DNA from: Dryomyza anilis
Taxonomy: Eukaryota > Arthropoda > Insecta > Diptera > Dryomyzidae
Direction: 5' to 3'
NCBI GenBank assembly: GCA_951804985.1
Contig: OX638130.1
Coordinates: 99,197,700-99,261,699, forward strand
Length of the DNA: 64,000 nucleotides
Shown here piece by piece: positions 45,861-58,585 of this stretch. The notes under the pieces are model-generated. The model saw only the letters and a program-made list of their open reading frames with translations. It was not told where the DNA came from and did not search any database. Made by a program: the position numbers and the translations under genes. Position 1 is the first letter of the stretch, and each line of letters begins with the position of its first letter.

Positions 45861-47220
45861 TTTTTAGTTAAAAATTAAATTATTAGTGAAAAATAATAAT
45901 TTATTAGGTAATTAAATTTTTAGTGAAAAGTTGAAATTTTAGTAAAAAATGGAATTTTGTTTAATGAAAAAATGGAAATTTTTTATTGTGAAAAATTGAT
46001 TTTTATTTCGTGAAAAATTGAATATTTTGTGAAAAATTAACATTTAAGTGAAAAATTGTACTCTTAGTGAAAAATTTAATTTTTAGTATAAATTGAATTT
46101 TTAATGAAAAATTGAATTTTGAGTGAAAAATTGAATTTTTGTGAAAAATTTAATTTTTAGTGAAAATTTTATTTTAATTCAAAATTGAATTTTTAGTGAA
46201 AAATTTAATTTTTAGTGTAAAATTGAATTTTTAGTGAAAAATTAAATTGTTAGTAAAAATTTGAATTTTTAGTGAAAATTTGAATTTTTAGTGAAAAATT
46301 GAATTTTTAATGAAAATTTGAATTTTTAATGAAAATTTGAATTTTTTGTGAAAAATTGAATTTTTAGTGAAAAATTTAATTTACAGTGAAAAATTTAATT
46401 TATAGTAAAAAATTGAATTTATATTGAAAAATTTAATTTTTAGTAAAAATTTGAATTTTAGTGAAAATTTGAATTTTTAGTGAAAATTTGAATTTTTAGT
46501 GAAAATTTGAATTTTTAGTGAAAATTTGAATTTTTAGTGAAAATTTGAATTTTTAGTGAAAAATTGAATTTTTAGTGAACAATTGAATTTCTAGTGAAAA
46601 ATTGAATTTATAGTGAAAAATTTACTTTTTAGTGAAAATTTGAATTTTAGTGAAAATTTGAATTTTTAGTGAAAATTTTAATTTTTAGTGAAAATTTGAA
46701 TTTTTAGTGAAAATTTGAATTTTTAGTGAAAATTTGAATTTTTAGTGAAAATTTGAATTTTTAATGAAAATTTGAATTTTAAGTGAAAATTTGAATTTTA
46801 GTGAAAATTTGAATTTTTAGTGAAAATTTGAATTTTTAGTGAATAATTGAACTTTTAGTGAAAATTTGAATTTTTAATGAAAATTTGAATTTTTAGTGAA
46901 AAATTGAATTTTTAGTGAAAAATTGAATTTTTAGTGAAAAATTGAATTTGTAATGAAAAATTAATGAAAAATTGAATTTTTAGTGAAAAATTGAATTTTT
47001 AGTGAAAAATTGAATTTTTATTGAAAAATTGTATTTTTAGTGAAAAATTTAATTTTTAGTGAAATATTGAATTTGTAATGAAAAATTTTATTGTTTGTGT
47101 TAATTTGAATTTTTAGTCAAAAATTTAACTTTTAGTGTAAATTTGAATTAAAAAAATTAATTTTTAATTGTAAAATTTAGTTTTTAATTGTAAAATTTAA
47201 TTTTTAATTGTCAGTATAAA
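45861..47220 (-). repeat. 19-bp minisatellite, minus orientation
   Basis: About 70 copies of TTTTTAGTGAAAAATTGAA, the reverse complement of the 35-kb unit. Sub-blocks with GAAAATTTGAA predominate at 46450-46900 and with GAAAAATTGAA elsewhere. With 44250-45010 it forms an inverted repeat around an 850-base loop. Confidence 0.96.
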
Positions 47221-49525
47221 ATCACTTTATATTTACATCGACTTTCCAGATTCACAGTATGGATAGGTTTTATCTATGGGCAGTTCTTTTTTTTTTAGTA
47301 AGTAATCCCTCTTCTTCAATAAAGATATCTAAATGAATAGACATTTCTATGTCTTATTTTTAAGACTTCGAATAATAACACGGACGCCAAAAATATAAAA
47401 GAACTAATTACCACTGACCACATGTTCATGATATGCAAGGGTTAAAAAATATTACAATTGACCCTTGCAAGCCAAAATTTAACCAAAATCTAATAGGTTT
47501 AAATCTCAAAGTTGACTTGATGTGGTTGATAGAGTTTATTTTATTTTAAGGGGATCATTACTTTCTTGTTACTTGCTAAGTTTTAATAAATCCAAAAATT
47601 GTGAAAAGGTAAAAAACATTTTAAAATATAGAAATTATCTTTCAAGATGATTTTATAACGGTTTTTTAAAAATGAAGTGACGTATAACTCAGATATTTAC
47701 TAACTGATTTTAATAAATTAAAAAGTTTTGCTAAGCTAAATGTATTGGTTTTAAAAAGTTATATAGTTTTGAACGAACTTACGTAAATGCTATATTTTAA
47801 TTACATAAGTAACTCAAGGTAGGAAAATGCAAATTTGCACACACATTTTCTTAATTGGCCCACCATGTAAAACTCTCATTGTAAACATCTATTTGCCATT
47901 CAGGCTGTATGTACGCATTGTATATCTATTTTATATACCAAATTTTTTGATTATAGTTTAAAAACTATAATTTCTAATAGCTTGCATAAAGAGTAAATTT
48001 GATAAAGAGCTGTGAAAACGTTGCCTACCTCTTCATTGAGTAATAATATGAGTAATTTTTCAATTTACCATTTACGCTCCATGCAATTTTGCATGCTTGA
48101 ATGCAATTGCAATATTGGTGCAATGTTGCACGCAACGATTGCATTTAACAACATGCGTGGTTTGTGGTTTTTATGATTTTTTTCTTTTTATTTTGTATTT
48201 TTTAGTAAATATATCGTATAGTCTATTTATATGGCAACAAAATATGGGTCAACAAAAATACCTGTTGCACTCACAGACAGCATGCCACAGGTACATTCCG
48301 CCGGAATAACCCCTACGTACTATGGCATGAACCTTGAAATAATTTCAACAAAAAAAAATGACATCATCAACTATAACACGCAACAAAAGAGCCGATGATT
48401 GATGACAATTAAATTTGTTGACTTTTCTTTGGGTTGTTCTTTGGTTTTTTTCACACTTGACTTTAAATAACAGAGGTTAGCTATTAAATATTGCAGAAAA
48501 ATGAAAAAGGTAAAGCAAAAGAGTAAAGAAAAGATTGATTTAAGTAGAAAAAACTGAAATAACAGCAAAAGCAACCGCAAAAAAAATCCAAACAGTTTGT
48601 TGAAAACATAGCCACATCGTGCTGTGACTGACACTGACACTGACACTGATTATGCAAAGTGTTGGCGTTGATAACTCGAAATTAGTTCGAGTTCCAAAAA
48701 GACTTGTTTCCATTTTCGGTTGTCTGCTAGAATTGCTAATGAGCACATCCGACGCCATCGTCGTTGTGCATGATGATCGTCATCATGTTGATGATGATAA
48801 TGCTGAAGAACAAGTAGAAGTCACACTAAGTCTAGACTGGTTTAGAGAATTGGGGTCTATTGTTAGAGAAAAAAATTTAGAACAATTATAAGCTGCAAAT
48901 TTCTGCGAAATATTTATTTTGCTAAAAATACAAAAAAATATTAATAGTTAAAAAACACATTTACCTTATTTTTATTCTTTTTAAATTTATGACTATTGTC
49001 AGCATTATAATGTTGTCGAAACACAAAAAAAGTAATACTTATTGTGGCGAAATCCAACACAATAAATAAAGATCAGCAATATAAACGTAATGAAAGTTTA
49101 TACCTTTATTTTGTAGTATATTTTCTGACAATTGCGTACCTTTTTTCGGGGTTCGCCCGCTTTCAACATGATATGTTATTTTTTTTGGTGAATTTCTTTT
49201 TTTTCTATGGCTCAACATAGAACATTGTCTAGGGTCAATGTTCGCCAAACTAATGAATACAGTTCTGATTGAATCTATTTTATTGTTGTCTTTTTGTGTA
49301 TATCGTTCTTTGTAGAGCATTATAAAGCGTATTCTGTTGAAATAGCTATATGATGAATCGTGCAAAACTTAGTGGTGAAATTTTAAAATTTTAAAAAATG
49401 TATAATGTTTATCGGCTTTGAATAGCTGAACATTTTTAAATATAAAACTGTTTATGTTTATTAAATTGTTTTAGTAAATTAAATTAACAGTAAAATAATA
49501 AAAAAAAGATAATAAAAAAATGTTG
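47221..49525. other. Unique spacer DNA
   Basis: No convincing gene. ORFs of 79-108 codons at 48371-48891 and 49039-49365 overlap on both strands, lack recognisable domains and include simple-sequence Asp/His or Ser/Val runs. CATGATGATCGTCATCATG near 48770 is a near-palindrome. Scattered GC-richer patches may be regulatory. Confidence 0.45.
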
Positions 49526-49529
49526 ATGA

Positions 49530-51619
49530 AAATAATAAAAATAATAAAAATAATAAAAATAATAAAAATAATAAAAATAATAAAAATAATAAAAATAATA
49601 AAAATAATAAAAATAATAAAAATAATAAAAATAATAAAAATAATAAAAATAATAAAAATAATAAAGATAATAAAAATAATAAAAATAATAAAAATAATAA
49701 AAATAATAAAAATAATAAAAATAATAAAAATAATAAAAATAATAAAAATAATAAAAATAATAAAAATAATAAAAATAATAAAAATAATAAAAATAATAAA
49801 AATAATAAAAATAATAAAAATAATAAAAATAATAAAAATAATAAAAATAATAAAAATAATAAAAATAATAAAAATAATAAAAATAATAAAAATAATAAAA
49901 ATAATAAAAATAATAAAAATAATAAAAATAATAAAAATAATAAAAATAATAAAAATAATAAAAATAATAAAAATAATAAAAATAATAAAAATAATAAAAA
50001 TAATAAAAATAATAAAAATAATAAAAATAATAAAAATAATAAAAATAATAAAAATAATAAAAATAATAAAAATAATAAAAATAATAAAAATAATAAAAAT
50101 AATAAAAATAATAAAAATAATAAAAATAATAAAAATAATAAAAATAATAAAAATAATAAAAATAATAAAAATAATAAAAATAATAAAAATAATAAAAATA
50201 ATAAAAGTAATAAAAATAATAAAAATAATAAAAATAATAAAAATAATAAAAATAATAAAAATAATAAAAATAATAAAAATAATAAAAATAATAAAAATAA
50301 TAAAAATAATAAAAATAATAAAAATAATAAAAATAATAAAAATAATAAAAATAATAAAAATAATAAAAATAATAAAAATAATAAAAATAATAAAGATAAT
50401 AAAAATAATAAAAATAATAAAAATAATAAAAATAATAAAAATAATAAAAATAATAAAAATAATAAAAATAATAAAAATAATAAAAATAATAAAAATAATA
50501 AAAATAATAAAAATAATAAAAATAATAAAAATAATAAAAATAATAAAAATAATAAAAATAATAAAAATAATAAAAATAATAAAAATAATAAAAATAATAA
50601 AAATAATAAAAATAATAAAAATAATAAAAATAATAAAAATAATAAAAATAATAAAAATAATAAAAATAATAAAAATAATAAAAATAATAAAAATAATAAA
50701 AAATAATAAAAATAATAAAAATAATAAAAATAATAAAAATAATAAAAATAATAAAAATAATAAAAATAATAAAAATAATAAAAATAATAAAAATAATAAA
50801 AATAATAAAAATAATAAAAATAATAAAAATAATAAAAATAATAAAAATAATAAAAATAATAAAAATAATAAAAATAATAAAAATAATAAAAATAATAAAA
50901 ATAATAAAAATAATAAAAATAATAAAAATAATAAAAATAATAAAAATAATAAAAATAATAAAAATAATAAAAATAATAAAAATAATAAAAATAATAAAAA
51001 TAATAAAAATAATAAAAATAATAAAAATAATAAAAATAATAAAAATAATAAAAATAATAAAAATAATAAAAATAATAAAAATAATAAAAATAATAAAAAT
51101 AATAAAAATAATAAAAGTAATAAAAATAATAAAAATAATAAAAATAATAAAAATAATAAAAATAATAAAAATAATAAAAATAATAAAAATAATAAAAATA
51201 ATAAAAATAATAAAAATAATAAAAATAATAAAAATAATAAAAATAATAAAAATAATAAAAATAATAAAAATAATAAAAATAATAAAAATAATAAAAATAA
51301 TAAAAATAATAAAAATAATAAAAATAATAAAAATAATAAAAATAATAAAAATAATAAAAATAATAAAAATAATAAAAATAATAAAAATAATAAAAATAAT
51401 AAAAATAATAAAAATAATAAAAATAATAAAAATAATAAAAATATTAAAAATAATAAAAATAATAAAAATAATAAAAATAATAAAAATAATAAAAATAATA
51501 AAAATAATAAAAATAATAAAAATAATAAAAATAATAATAATAATAATAATAAAAAAAATAATAAAAATAATAAAAATAATAAAAATAATAAAAATAATAA
51601 AAATAATAAAAATAATAAA

Positions 51620-51654
<35 letters not shown>

Positions 51655-52073
51655 TAATAAAAATAATAAAAATAATAAAAATAATAAAAATAATAAAAAT
51701 AATAAAAATAATAAAAATAATAAAAATAATAAAAATAATAAAAATAATAAAAATAATAAAAATAATAAAAATAATAAAAATAATAAAAATAATAAAAATA
51801 ATAAAAATAATAAAAATAATAAAAATAATAAAAATAATAAAAATAATAAAAATAATAAAAATAATAAAAATAATAAAAATAATAAAAATAATAAAAATAA
51901 TAAAAATAATAAAAATAATAAAAATAATAAAAATAATAATAATAATAATAAAAATAATAAAAATGATAAAAAAAATAAAAATAAAAAAAATAATAAAAAT
52001 AATAAAAATAATAAAAATAATAAAAATAATAAAAATAATAAAAATAATAAAAATAATAAAAATAATAAAAATA
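49530..52073. repeat. 9-bp array AATAATAAA, about 280 copies
   Basis: Nearly pure repetition of AAAAATAAT over 2.5 kb. Point variants are rare (G at 49666, 50207, 50395 and 51117, and a T near 51444). One extra A near 50700 shifts the register. The right 550 bases contain three longer (AAT)n blocks, two followed by an eight-A run, which mark a more diverged edge. Because the unit is a multiple of three and lacks in-frame stops, both strands are open for over 850 codons (KII or NNK repeats, and IIF or YYF repeats). These are not genes. Confidence 0.98.
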
Positions 52074-52189
52074 ATTACATAAATATTTAATTTTAAAATA
52101 TCAGCATAAATTATTTTCTTTGTATTCAAATTACAAAAAAATTGCTTCGATGTTTCTGACTTGACATATAGAAACCATTGGTAACATTT

Positions 52190-52320
52190 CCTGTTTGGTA
52201 AATACTATACAAATATTTTTAATTTTGTGTGAAAAAATATTTTTGGTTTTGGATACTATTAAATCAATAACTGTCTAATTCACAAATTTCAATGGGATTT
52301 ATGAGATTATTCATACACAA
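52190..52320. mobile_element. Decayed right half of the CACTCAG-family MITE
   Basis: GGATACTATTAAATCAATAA, CTGTCTAATTCAC and TTTCAATGGGATTTATGAG follow the order of the right half of the 32.3-kb copy. Neither terminus is preserved. Confidence 0.55.
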
Positions 52321-52544
52321 TATATGTTTGACGGACAATTATGTCAGAATGACCACAGAATTTTAGTTTCTGATTAATACAAGGAATTTTAACTCCTTTC
52401 GTGGTAATGGTAGAAAATATAGAAATACTACTATTTATAGAGAATTTGTCTACCTTTAAAGCAAAAATATAAATTTTAAATTTATTATGTGTTTTCAATA
52501 TATTTTCCATCAATGTAAAAGACTGAGCACTGGCTAGTCTCAAT

Positions 52545-52755
52545 TTTGTGTACAGTTTAATGCCAAATCTGAACGGCAAGTGAGAGCTTTTATAGGCAAT
52601 GTTTTACTCTCGTAGGTTTGACATTTACTGCCGAGAGGTAGCGTCGCATAGAAAAATGTTTTTTTTATGTAACAGATGTTGGCAATCGCTAAGGATCGAA
52701 CCGGGGACTTTTCGGCTCGTAGTCCAACGCACTAACCAGACGAGCTACCGACGCT
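52545..52755 (-). mobile_element. tRNA-derived SINE, third copy
   Basis: The minus strand carries GTAGCTCGTCTGGTTAGTGCG (A box; first 20 bases suffice) and GGTTCGATCCT (B box), then the body with TTCTATGCGACGCTACCTCT and CTCACTTGCCGTTCAGATTT. The 3' part is decayed compared with the 7.3-kb copy, and the ATT tail is not visible. The B box is closest to consensus of the three copies. Confidence 0.82.
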
Positions 52756-52759
52756 ACAA

Positions 52760-54055
52760 AATGTTTACAATAAACAAGAATAATATTAAATGCTTAATAG
52801 GTAACATAAAATGCTATTGTTGTAAATATTTATTATTTAATCTACCATCAACTCTTTTCTTTGTATTTTAAAGTTATGTTGTATTTTTAATCGGACTATC
52901 AAACATTTTTATTATTTAGTTTTTTTATTAAATAATCTTTTTTTTATTGAATTTTTAACCACTTTACTCAAAGCTATTTTGATTTTATATTCTTGACCTG
53001 CCTATATTAAGACAAACAAACAAATAAAATATTAATACCTACAATATCTATTCTCGGTTTCTCTATAATTGTAAACACATTGATTATATCAGAAGATCAA
53101 CGATTAATGTTGTAATTCTTAAGGTTTTTGCCGGTTAATTGCATTTCAGTGCGAAGTGTCGTGAATGTTGTTGGCACCAAGTGTAAATGGTTCGATGGTC
53201 GGTTGGTTGGTTGGTGCCAGAACAAAGTGTACGTGGTGTACAAGTGTAACTGCCAAATGGAGAGACTTCTATCGAACGTACATATTAATTTATATTCATT
53301 AGAGTTACATGTTAAGCAGTCAACAACACCAACATTTACAACGACCAACAATAATAATAGTAACAATAAAAGAAATAATAGGAAGAGGTGATAAAAAGAA
53401 AAGAAACGAAACGACGAAACAGTAGAATGCGCAGAAGTCGGCTCTTACCAACCGTAACTGTTTAATGATAATGACTGACTACGGAGCAACAAACAGACAT
53501 ACAGAAAGACCCTCAATCGCATTCTTGAGACCTTTGTCTGTTATTAAATATTTGGTAGGCAATACGAGAATTCCATTGATTATCTTGTGGGACCCATTGA
53601 CAATGGCATCTTAATTGGTTGTTAAGATTTCTTAGACGATTGTCGTGGAAAGTGGTGGCGCTTTGACGTACGATGTGTGCGTGTGAGTGTGCGGTGTATT
53701 TATGGGTTTTATTAATCAGTAACAACTACTGGTTATTATGAGAAATAGCTATTTTCGGATTCTTTTGAAGTGCATAATTATCTTAAAATGCATTTTTATT
53801 TTATTTTTTTATAAATTCAATATATTTATAAATTTCTTGTGACATTCAAATATTGCCTCCAACAATTAAGTAATTTCAAATCTTTTTGAATTTTGCATCA
53901 GGAACATTTCTGTAATTAAAAAACAGTTAAATATTATTTTCAGATTCTATTAAAATTTAAAATTCAATAACAAAATCTTAAGGAAAATGAAATTTGAACT
54001 TATAACATAAATTTGCACTAAACATAAATTTTAAAAATTCTTCAATATTTTAATT
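52760..54055. other. Unique spacer DNA
   Basis: AT-rich at first, then less so at 53120-53720, with GGTCGGTTGGTTGGTTGGTG near 53196 and CAACAATAATAATAGTAAC near 53345. Short overlapping ORFs on both strands have no domain. No terminal repeats found. Confidence 0.45.
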
Positions 54056-54056
54056 T

Positions 54057-54760
54057 TGACAGTATTTAACAGTACAATACATTATAATACATTACAATAC
54101 ATTACATTTCAGTACATTACTGTACATTACAGTACACTACAGTACATTGCAGTACAATACAGTAAATTACAGTATATTACAGTACATTACATTACATTAC
54201 AATACAATACAATACAATACAATACAATACAATACAATACAATACAATACATTACAATACATTACAATACATTACAATACATTACAATACATTACAATAC
54301 ATTACAATACATTACAATACATTACAATACATTACAATACATTACAATACATTACAATACATTACAATACATTACAATACATTACAATACATTACAATAC
54401 ATTACAATACATTACAATACATTACAATACATTACAATACATTACAATACATTACAATACATTACAATACATTACAATACATTACAATACATTACAATAC
54501 ATTACAATACATTACAATACATTACAATACATTACAATACATTACAATACATTACAATACATTACAATACATTACAATACATTACAATACATTACAATAC
54601 ATTATAATACATTATAATACAATACATTACAATATATTAGAGTAAATTACAGTAAATTACAGTACATTACAGTACATTACAGCAAATTACAGTAAATTAC
54701 AGTACATTACAGTACATTACAGTACATTACATTACATTACAGTACAGTACATTACTGAAC
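54057..54760. repeat. 10-bp array ATTACAATAC built from pentamers
   Basis: The centre, 54251-54600, is 35 perfect copies of ATTACAATAC. The flanks are made of the same and related pentamers (ATTAC, AATAC, AGTAC, AAATTAC) in looser order, which suggests that a pentameric NNTAC array came first and a 10-bp pair was amplified later. The overlapping 156- and 183-codon plus-strand ORFs (HYNTLQYITI repeats) are artefacts. Confidence 0.97.
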
Positions 54761-56460
54761 ATAACAAAGTCACATCTCCCTGACAATCACATCTCATTTC
54801 CTTCACATCACCATTACATCCCCATCAACATCAGCTTCAAAACTTCAACTTAAAATTCACCAGCACATCAACATCACTTTACTCTAACCTCAACCATCAC
54901 AGCATCTTCCTGTCATTATCACACCACTATTTCAACACCAGCCAACCATCATCACGTGAATAACATCACAATAACGCCATTAGATCATCTGAACCTCAGC
55001 GGCAATTATGCGGATTGTCAAATCGGAGCCGGTGCCGCCATCGTCAGACCTCGTACATGCATCTAGCACCTACTACTACCTCACATCACCGACCGAAGTG
55101 ATTTGCAGCACACAACAACAAACGATGAGGCGAACAACAGGCGTAACAAATGTTCTAAAACATTACCTGTGTAATCAGCCAGAGAGTTGTACAGTGTACA
55201 CGCTTCAAACAATGCCACTTGAATGTTTCCGCTACCAGGCGGCACCATCAGCACGCACCACCAACCCGCCCGATGTACAGGGCTACACTGAATTAAATAA
55301 TTTTTTAATAAATTGTAAATTAGTAAAATGTATTAAAATTTTACCTATTGCTTTTACATAACCAGGTAATTAGTTCTTTGTAATTAATAATTTCATTTGT
55401 CGAGACAGCAAAAATATATGATAAATCTGCAGAATAAAACACATAATACAACTTATAGTTATTATGAATTAAATAGTTTAAACATAAAGAATAATTTGTT
55501 AATTTATTCATTTTGTTAATTAGTTCAACGAAAACTTTTGTTATTTTAGCAAATAATTGTATTAGATAAAAAAGCCACAGTGAATTATTTTTTCGACATT
55601 CTAAAAATGTTCATCATTTTAGCAAATCATTTAAATATGAATTGTGTTATTAATAATTATTTTTGCTATATTTACAATTTTTTTTTCTCTGTGCACAACT
55701 CATCACAGAGAACCTTTAGCTAGGGTTTTGTTTCTGCCATTTCTCTGGGCAGTTTTTAAAACGTCATTAAAAACAAAACCAAATGACTTTTGCGGCTGCG
55801 TCGTGTGGCACAAGAGGCTCAGCTCCAGAGGTACAAAAGCAAATGTAGCCAAACGATCCGCAAGTCAAGGCAGACCGTGACACAAGTCAAGTCCAAGTAG
55901 TGCTCGGGGAGATACTTTTAGATGTTAGCTTCGAGTTACAAGTCAGTAAAAGAAAAAAGAAAATTTAAAATAAAGTAACAAAAAAAAAAAACGACGGCAT
56001 GTCGAATTTCGTTACAGATGCCATGGTAGGAGTGGATGTTGTTGCTGAGTGATGCAGGGAAAAACTACAACTACTGGATGAGGTGCTGGATGGGATGGCA
56101 AAGAACGGTTTGACGCTGCCGGCCAAACATAGACAACAAATTTTTATTTGTGTTAATTAGAATCATTAGCCGTGGCTCAGAAAACGTGATCACCAGCGGA
56201 AAACTGGGATGAAATACGACACAAGACGTAGTTGAGAAGCTTTAAAATTAATCGACATAGTCCAAGAGACCTTTTTGCGTTTCGTTTCTTTTTTTGTTTT
56301 TTAACTGACATAGGCAAAGATTTATGTGCTGCTTATGGGTGCTGCAGTTTGGAGGGCAATTAATTTATGATGTTGCGATAGACAAAATTAATAGGAACCA
56401 TTTTTAGAGTTTAATTTTTTATTATTTTAACAATTTGAGACAAATATATACAACTTTTAT
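54761..56460. other. Unique, partly GC-richer spacer
   Basis: Begins with CACATCACC/CATCAACATC-type simple sequence (54775-54960) and holds the short ORF described separately. The stretch 55290-55700 is AT-rich and may contain a decayed element. 55700-56350 is GC-richer and non-repetitive. No complete gene. Confidence 0.45.
55008..55361 (+). CDS. Possible short coding exon, unrecognised
   Basis: A 117-codon ORF starting at ATG 55008. Residues 1-95 use GC-richer, fly-like codons and begin MRIVKSEPVPPSSDLVHASS, then TYYYLTSPTEV. The tail after VQGYTELNN becomes AT-rich and Ile/Lys-rich, so any true coding part would end before it. I recognise no domain. A KSEP motif is seen in some transcription factors but is not diagnostic. 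There is no good splice donor inside the GC-rich part. It may be a conserved noncoding block that happens to be open. Confidence 0.2.
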   Translation: MRIVKSEPVPPSSDLVHASSTYYYLTSPTEVICSTQQQTMRRTTGVTNVLKHYLCNQPESCTVYTLQTMPLECFRYQAAPSARTTNPPDVQGYTELNNFLINCKLVKCIKILPIAFT

Positions 56461-56464
56461 TGAA

Positions 56465-57950
56465 TAGCAATTTTTCATTAAAAATTCAATTTTTCACTAA
56501 AAATTAAATTTTTTCACAAAAATTCATTTTTTCACAAAAAATTCAATTTTTCACTAAAAATTCAATTTTTCACCAAAAATTCAATTTTTCACTAAAAATT
56601 CAATTTTTCACTAAAAATTTAATTTTTCACCAAAAATTCAATTTTTCACTATAAATTCAATTTTTCATAAAAATTCAATTTTTCAATAAAAATTCAATTT
56701 TTCACTAAAAATTCAATTTTTCACTAAAAATTCAATTTTTTACTAAAAATTCAATTTTTCACTAAAAATTCAATTTTTCACTAAAAATTCAATTTTTCAA
56801 TAAAAATTCAGTTTTTCACTAAAAATTCAATTTTTCACTAAAAATTCAATTTTTCACTAAAAATTAAATTTTTGACTAAAAATTCAATTTTCACTAAAAA
56901 AAAATCAAATTTTCACTAAAAATTCACTTTTTCACTAAAAATTCAATTTATCACTATAAATTCAATTTTTCACTAAAAATTCAATTTTTCACTAAAAATT
57001 CAATTTTTCACTTAAAATTTAATTTTTCACTAAAAATTTAATTTTTCACTAAAATTTTAATTTTTCACTAAAAATTCAATTTTTCACTAAAAATTCAATT
57101 CTTCACTAAAAAATTCAATTATCACCAAAAATTCAATTTTTCACTAAAAATTCAATTTTTCACTAAAAATTTAATTTTTCACTAAAAATTCAATTTTTTG
57201 CTAAAATTCAATTTTCACTAAAAATTCAATTTTTCACTATAAAATTAATTCTTCACTAACAAATTCAAATTTTCACTAAAAATTCTATTCTTCACTAAAA
57301 AATTCAATTTATCACCAAAAATTCAAATTTTCACTAAAAATTCAATTTTTCACTAAAAATTTAATTTTTCACTAAAAATTAAATTTTTCACTAAAAATTA
57401 AATTTTTCACTAAAAATTCAATTATCACTAAAAATTCAATTTTTCACTATAAATTCAATTCTTCACTAAAAAAATTCAATTTTGCAATAAAAATTCAATT
57501 TTGCAATAAAAATTCAATTTTTCACTAAAAATGCAATTTTTCACTAAAAATGCAATTTTTCACTAAAAATTAAATTTTTCACTAAAAATTCAATTTTTCA
57601 CTAAAAATTCAATTTTTCACTAAAAATTCAATTTTTCACTAAAAATTCAATTTTTCACTAAAAATTCAATTTTTCACTAAAAATTCAATTTTTCACTAAA
57701 AATTCAATTTTTCACTAAAAATTCAAATTTTCACTAAAAATTCAACTTTTCATTAAAAATTTAATTTATCACTAAAAATTCAATTTTTCACTAAAAATTC
57801 AAATTTTCACTAAAATTTAAATTTTTTACCAAATATTTAATTTTCACTAAAAATTCAATTTTCCAGTAATAATACAATTTTCACTAAATATTTAATTTTT
57901 CATTAGAAATTCAATTTCCTCTAAAAATAAAAATTTAATTATATAAATCT
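56465..57950 (+). repeat. 19-bp minisatellite, plus orientation
   Basis: About 77 copies of AAAAATTCAATTTTTCACT with moderate divergence and a homogeneous patch at 57580-57720. It faces a minus-orientation array starting at 58.59 kb. Confidence 0.96.
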
Positions 57951-58585
57951 CAAAAATTTTAAAATTTATTTTTAACCTTTCATTTTCTATATCAATTTAC
58001 CTTATTCTGGAAATTCATCGCAAAAAAAAAGAAACAGTAGGACAGCAGAGCATTTTGCAAGAACCGACAACGACTTTACAGAAATGTCACCAAACAGGTT
58101 AAGTGAAAAATCCCTTTTTCAGTCACTCGCAACAAGGATTCAAAAAATTCAACAAATTGCTCGCTGTCTACAAATGTTGTGACAAATGTTTACACAATGC
58201 TAGATAGGGCCAACATGTTGCAGCCGCATACTTTTCAAACGACAACAATTTGTTGCTGCTCTGAATGTTAGGCTGCTGGCTGGTTTTTGTTACAATGCAG
58301 GCGGACATTTTTGTAGGTCATTAAAATGATTGATTTTGCTAGAATTTGCGCGCTATTAATTGGTCTTAAAACAAGGGAAATAAGTAAAAAGTAGAAAAAA
58401 TAGCCACTGAACTGAATATAGCAAATGTATCCTTACCAACATCAACCAAAAGCCGCCGCCTTTAACAAGTTTAAAGTAAATTTATGACAAAGCCATTTTT
58501 TTTTTGTGGACATTTATGATTTTGCAATTTGCAACATGTTCGTCACTTCGACGCGTCACGGGAGCAACAGTTGAGTTGTACACGA
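57951..58585. other. Unique loop between two facing arrays
   Basis: Non-repetitive, with GC-containing words (AGAACCGACAACGACTTTAC near 58059, CTTCGACGCGTCACGGGAGC near 58546). No ORF of note. It does not resemble the 45.0-45.9-kb loop by eye. Confidence 0.5.

Noticed and set aside
48371..48891. Overlapping ORFs with Asp/His and Ser/Val runs
   Set aside because: Simple-sequence content, both strands open, no family features and no splice context.
49484..52129. Two ORFs of over 850 codons on opposite strands
   Set aside because: They only read the 9-bp AATAATAAA array, whose unit is a multiple of three without stop codons. The peptides are pure KII/NNK or IIF/YYF repeats.
54056..54617. Overlapping 156- and 183-codon ORFs
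   Set aside because: Translation of the 10-bp ATTACAATAC array in two frames. No domain and no codon bias.
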